In this document: piece by piece, positions 1-10,842 of the stretch
Position numbering within the stretch: position 1 is the first letter of the stretch
Layout: every line of letters starts with the position of its first letter
Made by a program: the position numbers and the translations under genes
Notes under the pieces: model-generated
What the model was told of the DNA's origin: nothing
Databases searched by the model: none
The model's input: only the letters and a program-made list of their open reading frames with translations
Source of the DNA: Galeruca laticollis
Taxonomy: Eukaryota; Arthropoda; Insecta; Coleoptera; Chrysomelidae
Length of the DNA: 64,000 bases
NCBI GenBank assembly: GCA_963921935.1
Contig: OY998176.1
Span: 177,812,445-177,876,444 of the forward strand
Direction: 5' to 3'

Positions 1-2632
1 AAATATTTTGTGAAAAGTGTAAACGTTGGAATTTATTGAGAAGGTGCTTAGGAAGACAGAAGATCTCCATTTAAAAGATACTAGAGGACCTGTGCTGCTC
101 CGCAGCATTAGGATAAACTATGTATGAGAGGGTGTAATTATTACATAAAATCAATTTACACTTCTTCCTTCCAGACAATATTAGCTTTGCGTCGGCTGCA
201 GTATTTGGAAAAAAAATGAAAGTAAAGTTGATTGTGCACACATAACTATCCTCAAACTCAACGAATTTAAACAGTTTATAGCTGAAAAGAAAGGGCTTGA
301 TCCACTGAGTGTTCTTAGTCTTGTGTCAACAGCCTACGTTATAGAGGTTTGAGTGAAGGAAAATATTGAAAAAATTGAATTGATTGTACACGCATACCTT
401 TCCTCAAGCTCAACGAATTCAAACAGTTAATAGCTCAAAAGAAGGGGCACCATCTGATGAGTGTTCTGAGAGTAAAACGATCAAGATCCATTCATTAGAA
501 GAGGAGCTATGAGAATTCGAATTGCTTAAGTGAATATGTCCCATAAGAAATGTACAGGGAAGAATATCGTTTGAGTATAAGTTGAGTAAGGTGGGAGTTG
601 AGTGAATTTCAATGAATAATGACATATCTTTGTCTAAATACCTTTTATTAAAAAAATGTAGGAAATCGGCCGGATAGAATCACCAAACTGACTTCTTTTT
701 TCATAATTCATTTTAATATATAAGATTTCACTATAAGCCTTACTTCCGGTTTCTAATTAAGAAAGTCACTTCAAAGGATGTTCTGATGAAATGTTGACTG
801 TTTGATGTTTTGCTACAAGCCGTCCTACTTTCAGCAGTGTTCATTTACCACTACTGTAACACCATAAACATTTTCACTAATATTTAATTGATATGGAATA
901 GTTGCCAAGAATATTGAAATTTATTAAATTTTCACAACTCCTTAAATTACACCCATTACGTATTCCTAAGAAAAAATTTCCATAAAAATATTCGAGAAGC
1001 TAATACAACTGAAAGTACCGGTTTTAGCAGGTTGACTGGATAAAATAAAATAAAATGACCATCCAATTAAATTAAGTAATTTGAAGTAGCAAGAGAATAG
1101 CGCTTTAATATCCGCTATAGTGACAGGTTCACTTTATTGATTCAGCATATATCATGTTTTCTCACTTCTTATAATGGAACAATTATAAAAATACCAAATG
1201 GTTATAGTGTTATAAAACGTTTTCAAGTATTGTTTCTAGTTATTTGTATGAGAGATTTGAGCGAAATTTATGATATACTACATCCTGGGTATTGTTGTTC
1301 ACTTGTAATTTCAACATACTTTTTAAACATATTTAACAGGGAAAAATAAGATAATTAATAAGTGAAATACGTGGGCTGTGAATATTTGAAGGGTGTTTTG
1401 AATAAATAAAGAAATAGAAAGATGCCATTGCAAAATGGAAACAGTATGGGAAGAAAACAATAATTTATTGTTTTTTCTCCTTCATACTAATCATAATTGA
1501 ATAACATAGTAGAGATCTACTGACCTGACTTCAGTTTTCATAAATTTTTTCAATATATGAGATATCTGGGGGAGATATCGAGACATTGCATGCAAATTTT
1601 GGGAAGAGTCTGTCAATAATTTTTTTCACAAAACAGCAGGAATATATTTATAGTTAAAATTTGGAGTGAATGAAAAATTAAAACGTACCGTTTACATTTT
1701 TTTATTCGAGATCTTTAGAATTCATTTGGCCATTATTTCCAAATTTATGAACGCATTCATGATCAGTAGTATATCAAAAATTGTAATTGTCACTTAAAAA
1801 CTGTCAACTTTTTGCAAATTAAACGAGAAGCTTTATTTTGTTTTAATAACTCATCTGTTAGTAGTTGACGTAGGATTGTTGGGCATACTTTGGATAGTAT
1901 TATCATGACAGTCGGGGTTTCCAGTTTGTAAGATGCTAATTTCGAGAGGAGTAAGGCAATCCTGAACTTAAGCATTGTTGATATCATTGAAACCAATCGC
2001 TGGTTTTTGTAGGGTAAACTGCTCAATTACCTACTGATGGAATGATTTTTGGAAAACTGTAGTTCTAGTGATACTATGTGAATAATTGATGATAGCCATA
2101 ATTCATATTTCATTTTTATGCGTCGTAGATTCTGAGTACGTCTCTATCTACCATTTACTAATATTGGCAGGTAAAACGACTAGGTTGTTTTTTGAAGATG
2201 ATATATCATTTACACTGATTGTGTATATGATATCGGCCCCTTTTAACTTAATTAATTCACATAATGTGTGAATATTTTGCTCGATTTTGAATATATTTTC
2301 AAATACTTTCAACGGAATAAATTATTTCAAATGTACAAATCGTAGTCATCGAAGCCGACCCTGACTAATTCAATATCTAAGAGTGAAATAAACAGGATAC
2401 AGATGGAGCAGTAGTGGAGTTACTATTAGAAAAAACTTTTGCTGGAACAAGTATATTCATACTGGGGGGATTAACGAAGCAAACAACAAAAAATAAAATC
2501 GACCAAATAAAGAAAAGTAGACCATCAACAAAAAAGTAAACATTTCCCAGAGAGTTCCTATGGTGTAGAAAAGACTTTTTATGTGCGGCAATAAGAAAAA
2601 AATAAAACTAACCTAACTTATTCAGGTACAAT
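1..2632. other. Left flank without a recognisable gene
   Basis: I see no convincing coding region here. The open frames are short, AT-rich and lack any family signature. The stretch holds a direct duplication near 222-470 and a short segment around 2397-2480 that recurs near 36.4 kb. It lies just beyond the 3' end of the minus-strand BEL/Pao integrase, so its right part may contain a decayed LTR of that element. Confidence 0.5.
222..470. repeat. Two-copy tandem repeat, period about 151 bp
   Basis: Two diverged copies of about 100 bp lie at roughly 222-320 and 374-470. They share the core ctcaacgaatt(t/c)aaacagtt and the tail gagtgttct. The offset between matching words is 151-152 bp. No coding potential links them. 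They look like an old local duplication or a fragment of a repeat family. Confidence 0.6.
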
Positions 2633-4082
2633 TTACTTTTCTAAAGGTAGTCGGGCAGCTTGACTATGGGACGTGTATATATTATTATAGGTTTTCACTC
2701 TGGTCGGTCGGATCTTGCCATCTCGAGTAGGGAGTAATTCCACATTTCTGGCTAAAGGCCAATTGAAAGAAGGTCTGTCTTCTGACGGGACCAGAACCAA
2801 ATCCCCCACAGTTAGGTATTGTGGCACTTTCTGCCACTTAGGGCGATGTTGCAATTGATGTAAATAGTCTACCAGCGTTTCAAGAATCGTTGTTGAATTT
2901 GGTTACATAGATTCCACGAGGTTAACCTATCTGAAGGAGTCTCACAAATACCTCTTTCCGGAAATGCTGTCAAAGGACCACCGATAACAAATGTACAGGT
3001 GTCAATGGTAGAAGGTCATTCATGACAATAGAAAGAGGATATAGCTGACGATTGTTAAAAATGGCTTCAATCTTAATAAGAATGGTTATAGTCTCTTCAT
3101 AAGTGAATGTAGCCGTGCCTAATAAGCGAGATAAGTGGAACCTGGCCCTTTTGACAGCGGCCTCCCAGATGATCGTGCGGGAATGAGTTTCCATCAATTT
3201 CGGTTAACGAGAGAAATGAAGAAATTTGATTGAAAGAAGTATGAGATTTGACAAAATTGGAGAGTTCCTTCAATTGATTACAAGCACCAACAAAATTTGC
3301 GCCGTTATCACTGTAGATAACTTGAGGATTTCCTCTTCTGCCAATAAATCTCCTTGGAGAAACTATGAATGTGTCAGTATTCAAACTAGTGATCAGCTCA
3401 ATATGTATGGCTTTGGTCACCATAGAAACAAATATGGCTATATATGCCTTTAACCTAAGGCTTTACGCAGCCGCAAAGATAGCTACGAAATGGGTCCAGC
3501 AAAATCTATACCGACTTTTAGAAATGGTTAAGTAGGCGTCGCTCTATCTACCGGTAGAGGAGAAATGAGTTGAGAAGTAAATTGAGCGTTGACGCGATGA
3601 CAAGTAATACATTTTGATAGTATACACTTGGTGTAGCGCATTCCTCCTAAAGGTCAATATATTTGCCTTAGATTCCCCAATACGTCTTGGGGGATACTGT
3701 GTCCGAGTCTAGCATTCTCATTTTCTATAATGACTTTTATTTAGACATCAGTGGCGGATAGCAGAATCGGGAATTTTTTATCATAATTCAGGTCAGCATC
3801 TTACAATCTGCCTCCGACTCGTGAAATTGCTACAATCCAAAAAGATATTTGAGAGAAAGTAATTTATTCGTAATAGGTTTCTTCTCATAGAGAAGTTCAA
3901 ATTCTTTAGAAAAGTGTTCCTTTTGAATTTGCTTGATAATAAAATCGTAAGAATGTTGAATCACTACCAAAGATAAGGATTCGCATAGTTTGGAATTGTT
4001 ATTTCTAATAATATTTGAGAATCTAAAGAAATAGGCAAAAGATCTTTGTAATTTAGAAAATTTAGGAAATTCGGGGAGCCAT
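2633..4082 (-). pseudogene. BEL/Pao retrotransposon #1, integrase end (degenerate)
   Basis: Read on the minus strand this is the 3' third of a BEL/Pao pol gene. Reading downstream from 4082, a stretch with the words KLQRSFAYF matches the linker between RNase H and integrase. The integrase core follows at 3423-3097 (TKAIHIELI, then RRFIGRRGNPQ and YSDNGANFVGA, giving the first two catalytic Asp). The C-terminal DNA-binding part lies at 2854-2633 (GDLVLVPSE and PTRDGKIRPTRVKTY). Several frameshifts and stops break it, so it cannot be active. Its upstream half (RT and RNase H) lies at 28.97-31.7 kb. The two halves meet in frame across a CCAT repeat at 4079-4082 and 28970-28973. Confidence 0.85.
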
Positions 4083-4182
4083 TATTCCAATACATTTTGG
4101 AAACATTTAAGAGCAAGTAACGTAAACTTTTTAGTTTCCGGTAAAGAATCTACAAGAGTGAATATGTTAGGGTGAATGTACA

Positions 4183-4330
4183 CTATTGGTAAATTTACAC
4201 TTTCACCGTAAAATGTGTACATTTCCCAAAAAGTTAGGTATATGTGAACTGAATATAATGTATATATACATTCCCGGCAAATGTGTACTCTTGCCTTCGC
4301 GTTTTGGTAAATGTATACTCTTACCTTCAT
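4183..4330. repeat. Left subterminal repeats of the KRBA2-type transposon
   Basis: Short motifs of the form GGTAAATGT-(A/G)TAC recur here, for example ttttggtaaatgtatactc at 4311-4320 and ggcaaatgtgtactcttgcc at 4277-4296. On the opposite strand, the last 130 bp of the interval (28840-28969) contains tttccggtaatgtgcac, atttgcctcctcgttttgg and ttttggtaaatgtgagc. The inverted relationship suggests transposase-binding repeats at both ends. Confidence 0.5.
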
Positions 4331-4666
4331 GTTTTAAGAAAAGTTGGAATACAAATAAATTAAAAATGTTGTTGCAGTAAAAAAATATTTATTTGAATAA
4401 ATATAATACAAAAACTTTAATTACGAAAATTATTTTAATTAAAAAATGTAAATGACAAAGAAAACATACTTTTCTTTGCATATTATATAATATGTCGTCT
4501 GGTATGATCCCAATATTCATAAATACAATTTTCGTCCTAGTTTTTCAGGACCAATATGATGGGAACCGAACAAATAATAATAATAACATAGTTTTTTTTT
4601 ATTATAACAGTCAAATTTTATAAAACTATAAAAGAACATATAGGAATTTAATAATGGAAAAAGTTT
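4331..4666. other. Non-coding AT-rich spacer
   Basis: This stretch lies between the left subterminal repeats and the end of the KRBA2-like gene. It is AT-rich and stop-rich in all frames. I see nothing in it beyond likely 3' untranslated sequence of the minus-strand integrase gene. Confidence 0.5.
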
Positions 4667-5640
4667 TATTCATTTGAGCAAGAATTGCTATTGTGGCACT
4701 TGGAATTACACAATATTCCAGCATTTTTACAACTGCATTTTTTTTAGGAACATGTTCCTTGATAGATGCATCTTTTAAAACCTTGTCCACCAGTAAGGGA
4801 CTGCATTCCTTCAATTTGTCTTACCGATTTCTCAACATCTTCGTATGATATAAACTTTTGTTCGCAAATAGCGAATTCATGCCTAGAATAAGATTGTTTT
4901 AAAACTCCCTGTTTAGTTCCAAATATATATAAATTTTCATCGTCATCTCCAGACAAAACAACGCGAATCAAATATTTTGGATCCGTTTTACCACGATCAA
5001 CGTCTGGAATGGAAACTTTAACATTGTCACCAATCACGGCAGCAGTAAATTTTACTTTCGAAAGATTACACATTTTGATATCTTCATTTTCCCTTGCTTT
5101 CTTTCGAGAATTATCAATTAAAATTTTCTTCTCGTTTAGAACTGAATTTAACTCAAAACTTCCGTCTTTATTTTCAATTTGGTTGCATAATAAACCATCG
5201 CCCAAAATTATGTCTAACGTTTCAATGGAAAACTCATGGTTTTCTGCGACTTTGCTATGTGGTGAATTGGCTGTTTGTACTCCTTCTAGTAATTGCTCTA
5301 ACTCTTCTTCTGTTTCCAGTTGTTCAACAGATTCCATGGATAAATTTGATGTTTTCAAACCCAATTTCATTCTTGCTCCGAATAAAGCTTCATAGGAGGT
5401 TTGCTTTATACCCTCATGAAAAGTTCTATTTTACATCAGTTGAACATATTTTGAACCTTTTGACCACTTGGTTGTTTTTTTAGTGATGAGCCAGGTTGTA
5501 AACATATTTTGAACATCTTAATTCGCTCGCTCTATCGAGCCCTGGCTTTGGGAATGGCGAGGCTTCTCGTGTATTATTTTCACACCATCCCACATATTTG
5601 CTAAATCCTGGATAATTTTATTTGCAAACTCCCTACCATT
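4667..5640 (-). pseudogene. KRBA2-like integrase, C-terminal half
   Basis: Read on the minus strand from 5640, the frame gives NGREFANKI, then KPRHSQSQGSIERAN, which is the second half of the rve core with the catalytic Glu. Next come HEGIKQTSYEALFG and a domain with VIGDNVKVSIPDVDRGKTDP, GTKQGVLKQ and GGQGFKRC. A terminal Cys-rich tail (KKCSCKNAGILCNSKCHN) ends at 4667. This order matches the KRBA2/SCAND3-like integrases spread in insect genomes. The longest open block is 5370-4744. Breaks visible here are stops around 5420-5520 and a TAA at about 4756 before the Cys tail. The N-terminal half is at 27821-28479, across the non-LTR insertion. Confidence 0.85.
5630..5640. repeat. Left target-site duplication of the non-LTR element
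   Basis: The sequence tccctaccatt here matches tccttaccatt at 27810-27820 with one mismatch. The right copy directly follows an A-rich tail, as expected for target-primed reverse transcription. Removing one copy and everything between rejoins the KRBA2-like integrase at its conserved DNG(R/K)(E/D)F motif. Confidence 0.75.
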
Positions 5641-5984
5641 TCAACGGAGTCAGCCAACGAGTGAACATCGTTAACTGCTACTCTGACAACTTTTTACGTT
5701 ATTTACGTTTTTTTCTTTAATATTATCGATAGTTCTTTGTGATAATACTGTGCAAATAATAATCAACATGTGATAATTAACAGTCAATTAGTGTTTTTGT
5801 TCTACAAACTACGAATCCTTACTATCAGTCAGTTGGACAATTAAATTCTCCAGTGGCGTAGCATTAGAATCATCAGGTAACTGATATATTCCTTTTATAT
5901 TACCCACAGAGTTCTTCTGGGACGTCTGTCGCATTAATAAAATTTATTTAGAAGTGGTTTTGCTAACCAGGACCGCTTACAAAA
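5641..5984 (+). other. 5' untranslated region of the non-LTR element
   Basis: This 344-bp stretch lies between the insertion point and the ORF1 start codon. It has no open frame of note. It would be expected to hold the internal promoter and 5' UTR of the retrotransposon, but I recognise no specific motif. Confidence 0.5.
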
Positions 5985-7109
5985 ATGAGCTCCATTAACA
6001 ACCAAAATCAAATATCGTCATCACAACCTATCACAACTAACCGCACAAAATCTTATGGTTGCTGCAACCCTAACTATACCTCCTCCTCCACTTTTCAAAA
6101 TAGGGATCAAGCTATTATCTTATATGCAATTTCCAACACCATTCTCTTTAAATATGTAAAATCTGTAGGGGACATTGTTACTCCTAAAAATATTACCTTT
6201 GCGTCACGAATCTCAAATAACCGTATTTTGTATTTATCTATCCCCGAGTAATATCGTACATGATCTTCTCAGTGCCCATCAGAGCATTCCCATTAACTCC
6301 ACAACAATCCTTATGTATCTCCCACCATTCCTCACGCCATAATTGAAAAAGCTCTAAAAGATATTGGACTACAGGTAGCCTCCCCTGTTTCGTTGGTAAA
6401 ACGTGGCGTACTAGGTGATGAATACGCTCACATAATGAGTTTCCGTAGAGTTTCTTACGTTATCCCTGTAAATTGTAACTTCTCCGTACAACCATCTCTC
6501 CTAATTACTCATGATAATACACAATATAGAATATTTTTATCATCTGATAGGTTTGAATGTTTCCTATGCAAACAAGCAGGGCATACTGCTGACTCCTGCA
6601 CAAATACTACTACTTCCCAGACGACATCCCACCCCCCGCCAACTCTATATCACAATCTACGGTTAATATTTCTCTCGATAGTGCTCCCAGACAACTCACA
6701 TTACCAAATACCCCGAATGAAACTGAGATAACTGAATTACTAACTCCCCTAACTCATGGACAAAAAAGAGCCATATCAACTGATAGCAATGTTGATACCC
6801 CTCTCCAACTCACACCGGAAATCACAGCTGAACCAATAACAAATCAAATGCTCCCCCCTTCATTTACTAACCCTAATACCTCCTCTAAACATCTAAAGAA
6901 AAAATCCAAAACAATAAGATCATCATAATTTAATACCCTCCACTCAAAAGGCAATACACGCTATTTATGAAAAATCCATCGGATCTTACTCTTACAGAAA
7001 CCCAATTCACAGCTTTCTTAGAAAATACACATGGGAATATAGACCCTCTAAAGGAAGCTCTAATCTTCACCTCAAACACTCAAAGATTGGTAGAGAAGAT
7101 CTTCAAATA
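5985..7109 (+). pseudogene. Non-LTR ORF1 (Gag-like, zinc knuckle), frameshifted
   Basis: The reading frame starts with MSSINNQNQ at 5985, breaks at 6251, and continues at 6393-6731 in another frame. That block contains SFRRVSYVIPV and a single CCHC knuckle, CFLCKQAGHTADSC. A Pro/Thr/Ser-rich C-terminal part follows, ending in a block with TETQFTAFLENTHGN and a stop at 7107-7109. This order is usual for ORF1 of I/Jockey/R1-type elements, which encodes the RNA-binding Gag-like protein. At least two frameshifts and one stop (near 6929) make it inactive. The next base begins BEL/Pao #2 sequence. Confidence 0.7.
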
Positions 7110-8340
7110 GAATTCTACGTACGCGAATTATTGAAACTTGTTTTAAATAATGCTATTAGTGAGCAAAAACTTGAAATTTCTAAACTCTACGATCAAATTG
7201 AAACCTAGTTACGCGCTTTAGGTACTTTAGGCATTACAGCGGACAAATATGCTGCAATTTTATTTCCGTTAATAGAATCTTGTTTGCCACATGATCTGCT
7301 TAGAATTTGGCAGCGTTCAGCATTTAATACAGGGGAGCTTAGCGTTAGTAATGCTAGCAATATTTCTGAAAATATTAATATTGATTGTACGCTAGAGAAG
7401 AAGCTAGAAAGTCTTTTATCGGTTCTCTGTTCTGAAGTGGAAAATGAACAAAGAATTGTATTACTAAGTGAGGGCTTCGGACTGATATCTGACAACAATA
7501 AAAGGTCGAAATCTGGGGAGACGTGCTACGGAAAGAAAAAGTCGTACCAAGGGTCTGCTCTACCTACCGCCGCTGGTTTGCTGAACACAAACAATAACAA
7601 AGATTTTCCTCATACTTGTATTTTTTGTAGCGGGTCTCATAATGGAGATTCTTGTTTTAAGATGCAAGAAATAACTTTGGAAGAGAGAAAGAATATTGTA
7701 TCGGGGAAAAAGGGATGCTATAGGTGTCTTAAGATTGGCCATCATGCAAGAAATTACCGAGGCCGTTTAAAGTGCATAGTTTGTAAAAAATCCCATTACC
7801 CTATTATGGGTAATAATTTGATGTCTGGTAATTCTCCGAATATATCTGAATCAAGTGTAAGTGAAGCTTCATCTACTTTGGCAGATAACGACGATCTTTC
7901 AAATCATACAAATTCGAATCCAAATCATACCAGTGGTCATGTATTTCTCCAGACGTTGCTTATCAGATTAGGAGGTCCTAGTAGTTCTAAATTTGTTCGG
8001 ACTTTGATTGACACAGGATCACAACGTTCATATATTTTGAAATCAACTGAGTCATTTCTTGGTTTGCGAGTCAAAAGTTCAGAGAATCTGGTGCATGGTT
8101 TATTTGGAGGAAAATAGATTATAGTTGCACATAACTGTTATGATGTTAATATGTCTGTTGATAACTTCTTATACACTTTTGAAGTATTAGATCAAGATAA
8201 TATTTGTAACAACGTTAAGCCTTTTTTTAATGGGCCTTGGATATGGGAATTGAACAAATATGATATCACTATTTCTGATTTAAATAATGAAGATCCCTTT
8301 ATTTGCGAGTGCCTCTATCACAGACTTATGGGAATTGGAC
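7110..8340 (+). pseudogene. BEL/Pao #2, gag C-terminus and protease
   Basis: The frame opens with FYVRELLKLVLNNA and LRALGTL, typical of BEL gag. The 7284-8117 open block then has two Cys-rich knuckles (CIFCSGSHNGDSC and CYRCLKIGHHARN followed by CIVCKKSH). The aspartic protease motif LIDTGSQRSYI follows. After a stop near 8117 the frame resumes and runs through FEVLDQDNICNN to the Polinton insertion at 8340. No LTR or gag N-terminus is present, so it is truncated on the left. The RT part continues at 24494, after the Polinton. Confidence 0.85.
8335..8340. repeat. Polinton target-site duplication, left copy
   Basis: TTGGAC immediately precedes the TIR start AGTAGTGTAAC. The identical hexamer follows the other TIR at 24494-24499. 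A 6-bp duplication is the hallmark of Polinton integration. Confidence 0.95.
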
Positions 8341-8726
8341 AGTAGTGTAACAATGTTCCTTCTAGGTTATTCAACACTCAGTATATAATAAATCCCCATA
8401 TTTTGGTATGGCTACCCTGTATAAATTCAAAAGATAATTTAATTCATTGCAATGACCTACCTGTTCAGCCTGAGGCCCTCGAAGCGAGAGTTTCACGCGA
8501 TAGTGGAAAGTATGTGTGCATTTATTAATTAATATTCTATAAAAATGCAATATTTAGATATATGCCGATGCATTTTGTTCAAGGTAATTATACTCTCTTA
8601 AAGGTAACGCCTTAAAATTTGAAAAAAATATTAGATTCATTTAGTATTTAAGACCAGAATTCTAATTTGAAATTCATTCTCCGTGTCTATTTTTTGAACG
8701 CAACAGCAGCTTCCAGTAATCAACAG

Positions 8727-8796
8727 GTAAGAATAACATTTTCATTTATTTTACTTAGAATGATTGGTGATTTAATTATATAATTATTATTTTTAG
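8727..8796 (+). other. Candidate leader intron in the TIR gene
   Basis: The sequence CAG|GTAAGA at 8724-8732 and TATTTTTAG at 8788-8796 form a good donor and acceptor 70 bp apart. They lie just upstream of the ATG at 8801. An alternative acceptor (ttacttag) lies at about 8751-8758. The mirrored intron in the right TIR is 24107-24038 on the minus strand. Confidence 0.55.
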
Positions 8797-8800
8797 TGTA

Positions 8801-9109
8801 ATGGATTTAAAAGCGATAAATTCTTCTTCTCTTCTAGAAAAAGATCCGAAACCCATAACAAAAATAAACGACTTAATATTAGATGAACGTAAGAAAATTA
8901 TTTCGGCGAAATTGGTGAATAGCAAATTTGGGGAAACTGTGTTGTTGGAGCTGGAAAAAGAAATAATATTCCTTCCGCAGAGGGTGACAAAGACGTACAA
9001 ACCATTTATAAAGTATTTTGAAGGGGGAAAATACGCTTTTGTATATAGAGGGGCAGTGGAAATTGGTAAACCGAATCCGGCGGCATCATTCGAAATTATT
9101 GAAATTTAG
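8801..9109 (+). CDS. TIR-encoded OB-fold-like (putative ssDNA-binding) protein, left copy
   Basis: This is a 102-residue protein. Its core is an AKLVNSKFGETVLLEL strand-turn-strand, then IIFLPQRVTK and a C-terminal GGKYAFVYRGA. Small proteins with this pattern (alternating strands, FLP-R, G-x-Y-x-x-x-Y-x-G) accompany several Polinton-like and single-stranded DNA elements. I infer an OB-like fold that could bind single strands exposed during protein-primed replication. That is inference from pattern, not a detected domain. Because the gene lies wholly within the TIR, the element carries two identical copies that both read inward. The start is the only ATG after the candidate leader intron. Confidence 0.7.
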   Translation: MDLKAINSSSLLEKDPKPITKINDLILDERKKIISAKLVNSKFGETVLLELEKEIIFLPQRVTKTYKPFIKYFEGGKYAFVYRGAVEIGKPNPAASFEIIEI

Positions 9110-9130
9110 TTGGTGAGTTATATTATATAA

Positions 9131-9357
9131 CAAAAATAAACGACCTAATATTGGGTGAACCCAAGAAAATTATTTCGGCGAAATTGGTGAATAGCAAATT
9201 TGAGGAAACTGTGTTGTTGGAGCTGGAAAAAGAAATAATATTCCTTCCACAGAGGGTGACAAAGACGTACAAACCATTTATAAACTATTTTGAAGGAGTA
9301 AACCTAATCCGGCGGCATCATTCAAAATTGTCTAACTTGTTGTTTATTGGAAGCTGA
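9131..9357 (+). pseudogene. Broken third copy of the TIR gene
   Basis: Immediately inside the left TIR, 9131-9330 repeats the second half of the TIR gene almost word for word (KIISAKLVNSKF, then ETVLLELEKEIIFLPQRV). It then loses about 40 bp spanning the GGKYAFVYRGA region and goes out of frame. The open frame ends at 9357 with unrelated residues. It is a partial tandem duplicate and is not expected to make a working protein. Confidence 0.8.
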
Positions 9358-9395
9358 TGTGTTCAAAAAATAGATACGAAGAATCATTCTGAAGA
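9336..9395 (-). repeat. Short TIR fragment in reversed orientation
   Basis: This stretch (ttattggaagctgatgtgttcaa, then aaatagatacgaagaat) resembles the TIR segment just upstream of the leader intron, but in the orientation of the right TIR. The matching segment in the left TIR is 8670-8727 on the opposite strand. The left end can therefore fold into a hairpin of roughly 0.6 kb. Confidence 0.6.
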
Positions 9396-9455
9396 TAATC
9401 AAACCTAATAAAAAAATGTATATGTAAACATAAACAAAAAAAATCAATAAATTAA

Positions 9456-9758
9456 ATGATTATTAATATTGTTTGCAAAATGAATAATCTATTTGATCCA
9501 CCTGTGTATGAAATTTTTGAAACAATAGTTTGTTTAGTTTGTAGAAAAGTGTTACGTAAAACTTTTAAACTACAAAAAATTTGGAATTGTAAACAAAAAT
9601 TAATAATTGGTTTATGTACGGCTGAATGTAATCAAACAAGACCCCTGAGAAAATTTCCAGAATATATAGATAATTGGTTACAAGAATTAGACCCGTTAGA
9701 TGAAAGAGACTTATTCAATTATTTATTACCTCGACAACGAGATCAGGCCAAATATTAG
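9456..9758 (+). CDS. Small Cys-containing Polinton protein, function unknown
   Basis: This frame encodes 100 residues, or 92 if the second Met at 9480 is used. It has a CLVC pair near residues 27-30 and a CTAEC pair near 51-55, spaced like a possible zinc site. An acidic, Leu-rich C-terminus (LDPLDERDLFNYLLP) follows. I do not recognise a family. It reads in the same direction as the TIR gene upstream and the membrane protein downstream, with 75 bp to the latter. AATAAA-like signals are frequent here but not informative. Confidence 0.6.
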   Translation: MIINIVCKMNNLFDPPVYEIFETIVCLVCRKVLRKTFKLQKIWNCKQKLIIGLCTAECNQTRPLRKFPEYIDNWLQELDPLDERDLFNYLLPRQRDQAKY

Positions 9759-9832
9759 AATAAAATAATTATTAGACCGTCAGTCTTACGACGTCATCAG
9801 AAGAAGAAGAAGGTAGCTCAAATCTAAAAAGA

Positions 9833-10300
9833 ATGACTTTCTTAAAATTGAACTTTATTATTTTGGTTTCCGTTTCAAATAATATGCTGTACACAAATGT
9901 ACCAGAAGATGTGAAACATGTTGCGATATGTTTTGATATGAAAAATACAAAAGAAGAGTGTAATCGTACAACATGGAATTTGTTAAGTATAACAAAAACA
10001 AATAATGGTCACCTCTCTGCATATCATATTGAAATTCCAGAAACGAATTTATCATATTTCAGTTACAAATTAAAAATAATATTTAATGACAATTCTGAAG
10101 GTGATCAAACCCAATGGCAGAAAGTGATTTTAGATAATATTTCTGTGTATAATGCAAACATAAGCGAAAAAGTCTATAAATTGTACATTTTAACATATAT
10201 TGTATTGATATTATTAGTGATTATTATTATATATACCTTACTTAAAATGGTTAAGGTAATAATACAATATAATTTTTACTCAACGGTTTGTAGTACATAA
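9833..10300 (+). CDS. Putative type I membrane glycoprotein of the Polinton
   Basis: This is a 155-residue protein. The first 15-20 residues (KLNFIILVSVS) look like a signal peptide. The middle carries several N-glycosylation sequons (NRT, NLS and two NIS). A strong hydrophobic run at about residues 118-138 (YILTYIVLILLVIIIIY) is followed by basic residues and a short tail. This topology predicts an exported protein anchored near its C-terminus. I do not recognise the family. It could be an envelope or host-surface protein of the virion form, or a membrane-modulating accessory factor. The gene is intact and sits in the left accessory block. Confidence 0.65.
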   Translation: MTFLKLNFIILVSVSNNMLYTNVPEDVKHVAICFDMKNTKEECNRTTWNLLSITKTNNGHLSAYHIEIPETNLSYFSYKLKIIFNDNSEGDQTQWQKVILDNISVYNANISEKVYKLYILTYIVLILLVIIIIYTLLKMVKVIIQYNFYSTVCST

Positions 10301-10506
10301 ATTAAAAAACAAGTTAATTAAATAATATTCTTTTATTTATCACCCATTATGAAATGTTAACATGAGGTTAAAACATGGATTGATCTTATGATAAAAACAA
10401 TTTTGATGTCAAGGCTGCTAATGGTGGATTTTCATCCAATTCATATACAAGTGTGGTTGAATATTTTATATCATTTAATCTGGAGCGTTCGATACTTAGT
10501 CGCAGT

Positions 10507-10842
10507 ATGTCTTTCGCAGAGTATAGACATCGAATTGAGGAATATCTAATAAAAATAAATCAATTGAATAAGGACGTTACTTTTTATGAAAATAAAAGAA
10601 AGGTTATGAAGCAAATTGAAAACCTATGTCTAGTTGACTCAAGTCAAAGAATATGGGATAAGCTTACGATAAATTGGATACCTGAAGAATTGAAAAACGG
10701 GGAACAACAACAGGAGATTGCAAGTGCCTTAGATCACATATTTAGGCGTCAGACGCCACAAACGTCAACATATCCATTGAACCGAATCCAACCTACAAGT
10801 GTTCAATATGACCAACATAACCCTCCATGCTCTACAACATGA
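10507..10842 (+). CDS. Accessory Polinton protein, function unknown
   Basis: The open frame begins at 10453, but the Met at 10507 (MSFAEYRHRIEEYLIK) is the more natural start, giving 111 residues. The first 50 residues are charged and heptad-like, so a short helical coiled coil is likely. A conserved-looking RIWDKLTINWIPEEL block and a Pro/Gln/Thr-rich tail follow. I do not recognise the family. It is the last gene of the left plus-strand block and converges on the minus-strand virion block. Confidence 0.5.
   Translation: MSFAEYRHRIEEYLIKINQLNKDVTFYENKRKVMKQIENLCLVDSSQRIWDKLTINWIPEELKNGEQQQEIASALDHIFRRQTPQTSTYPLNRIQPTSVQYDQHNPPCSTT

Larger units (their letters stand above)
8341..9126 (+). 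repeat. Polinton left terminal inverted repeat (786 bp)
   Basis: This matches the reverse complement of 23708-24493 over its full length with no indel. One substitution is visible at 8532, and I have not compared every base. It contains a complete small gene (8801-9109) with a leader intron. Protein-primed PolB elements are expected to start replication at the TIR ends, so this is also the likely origin. Confidence 0.95.
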
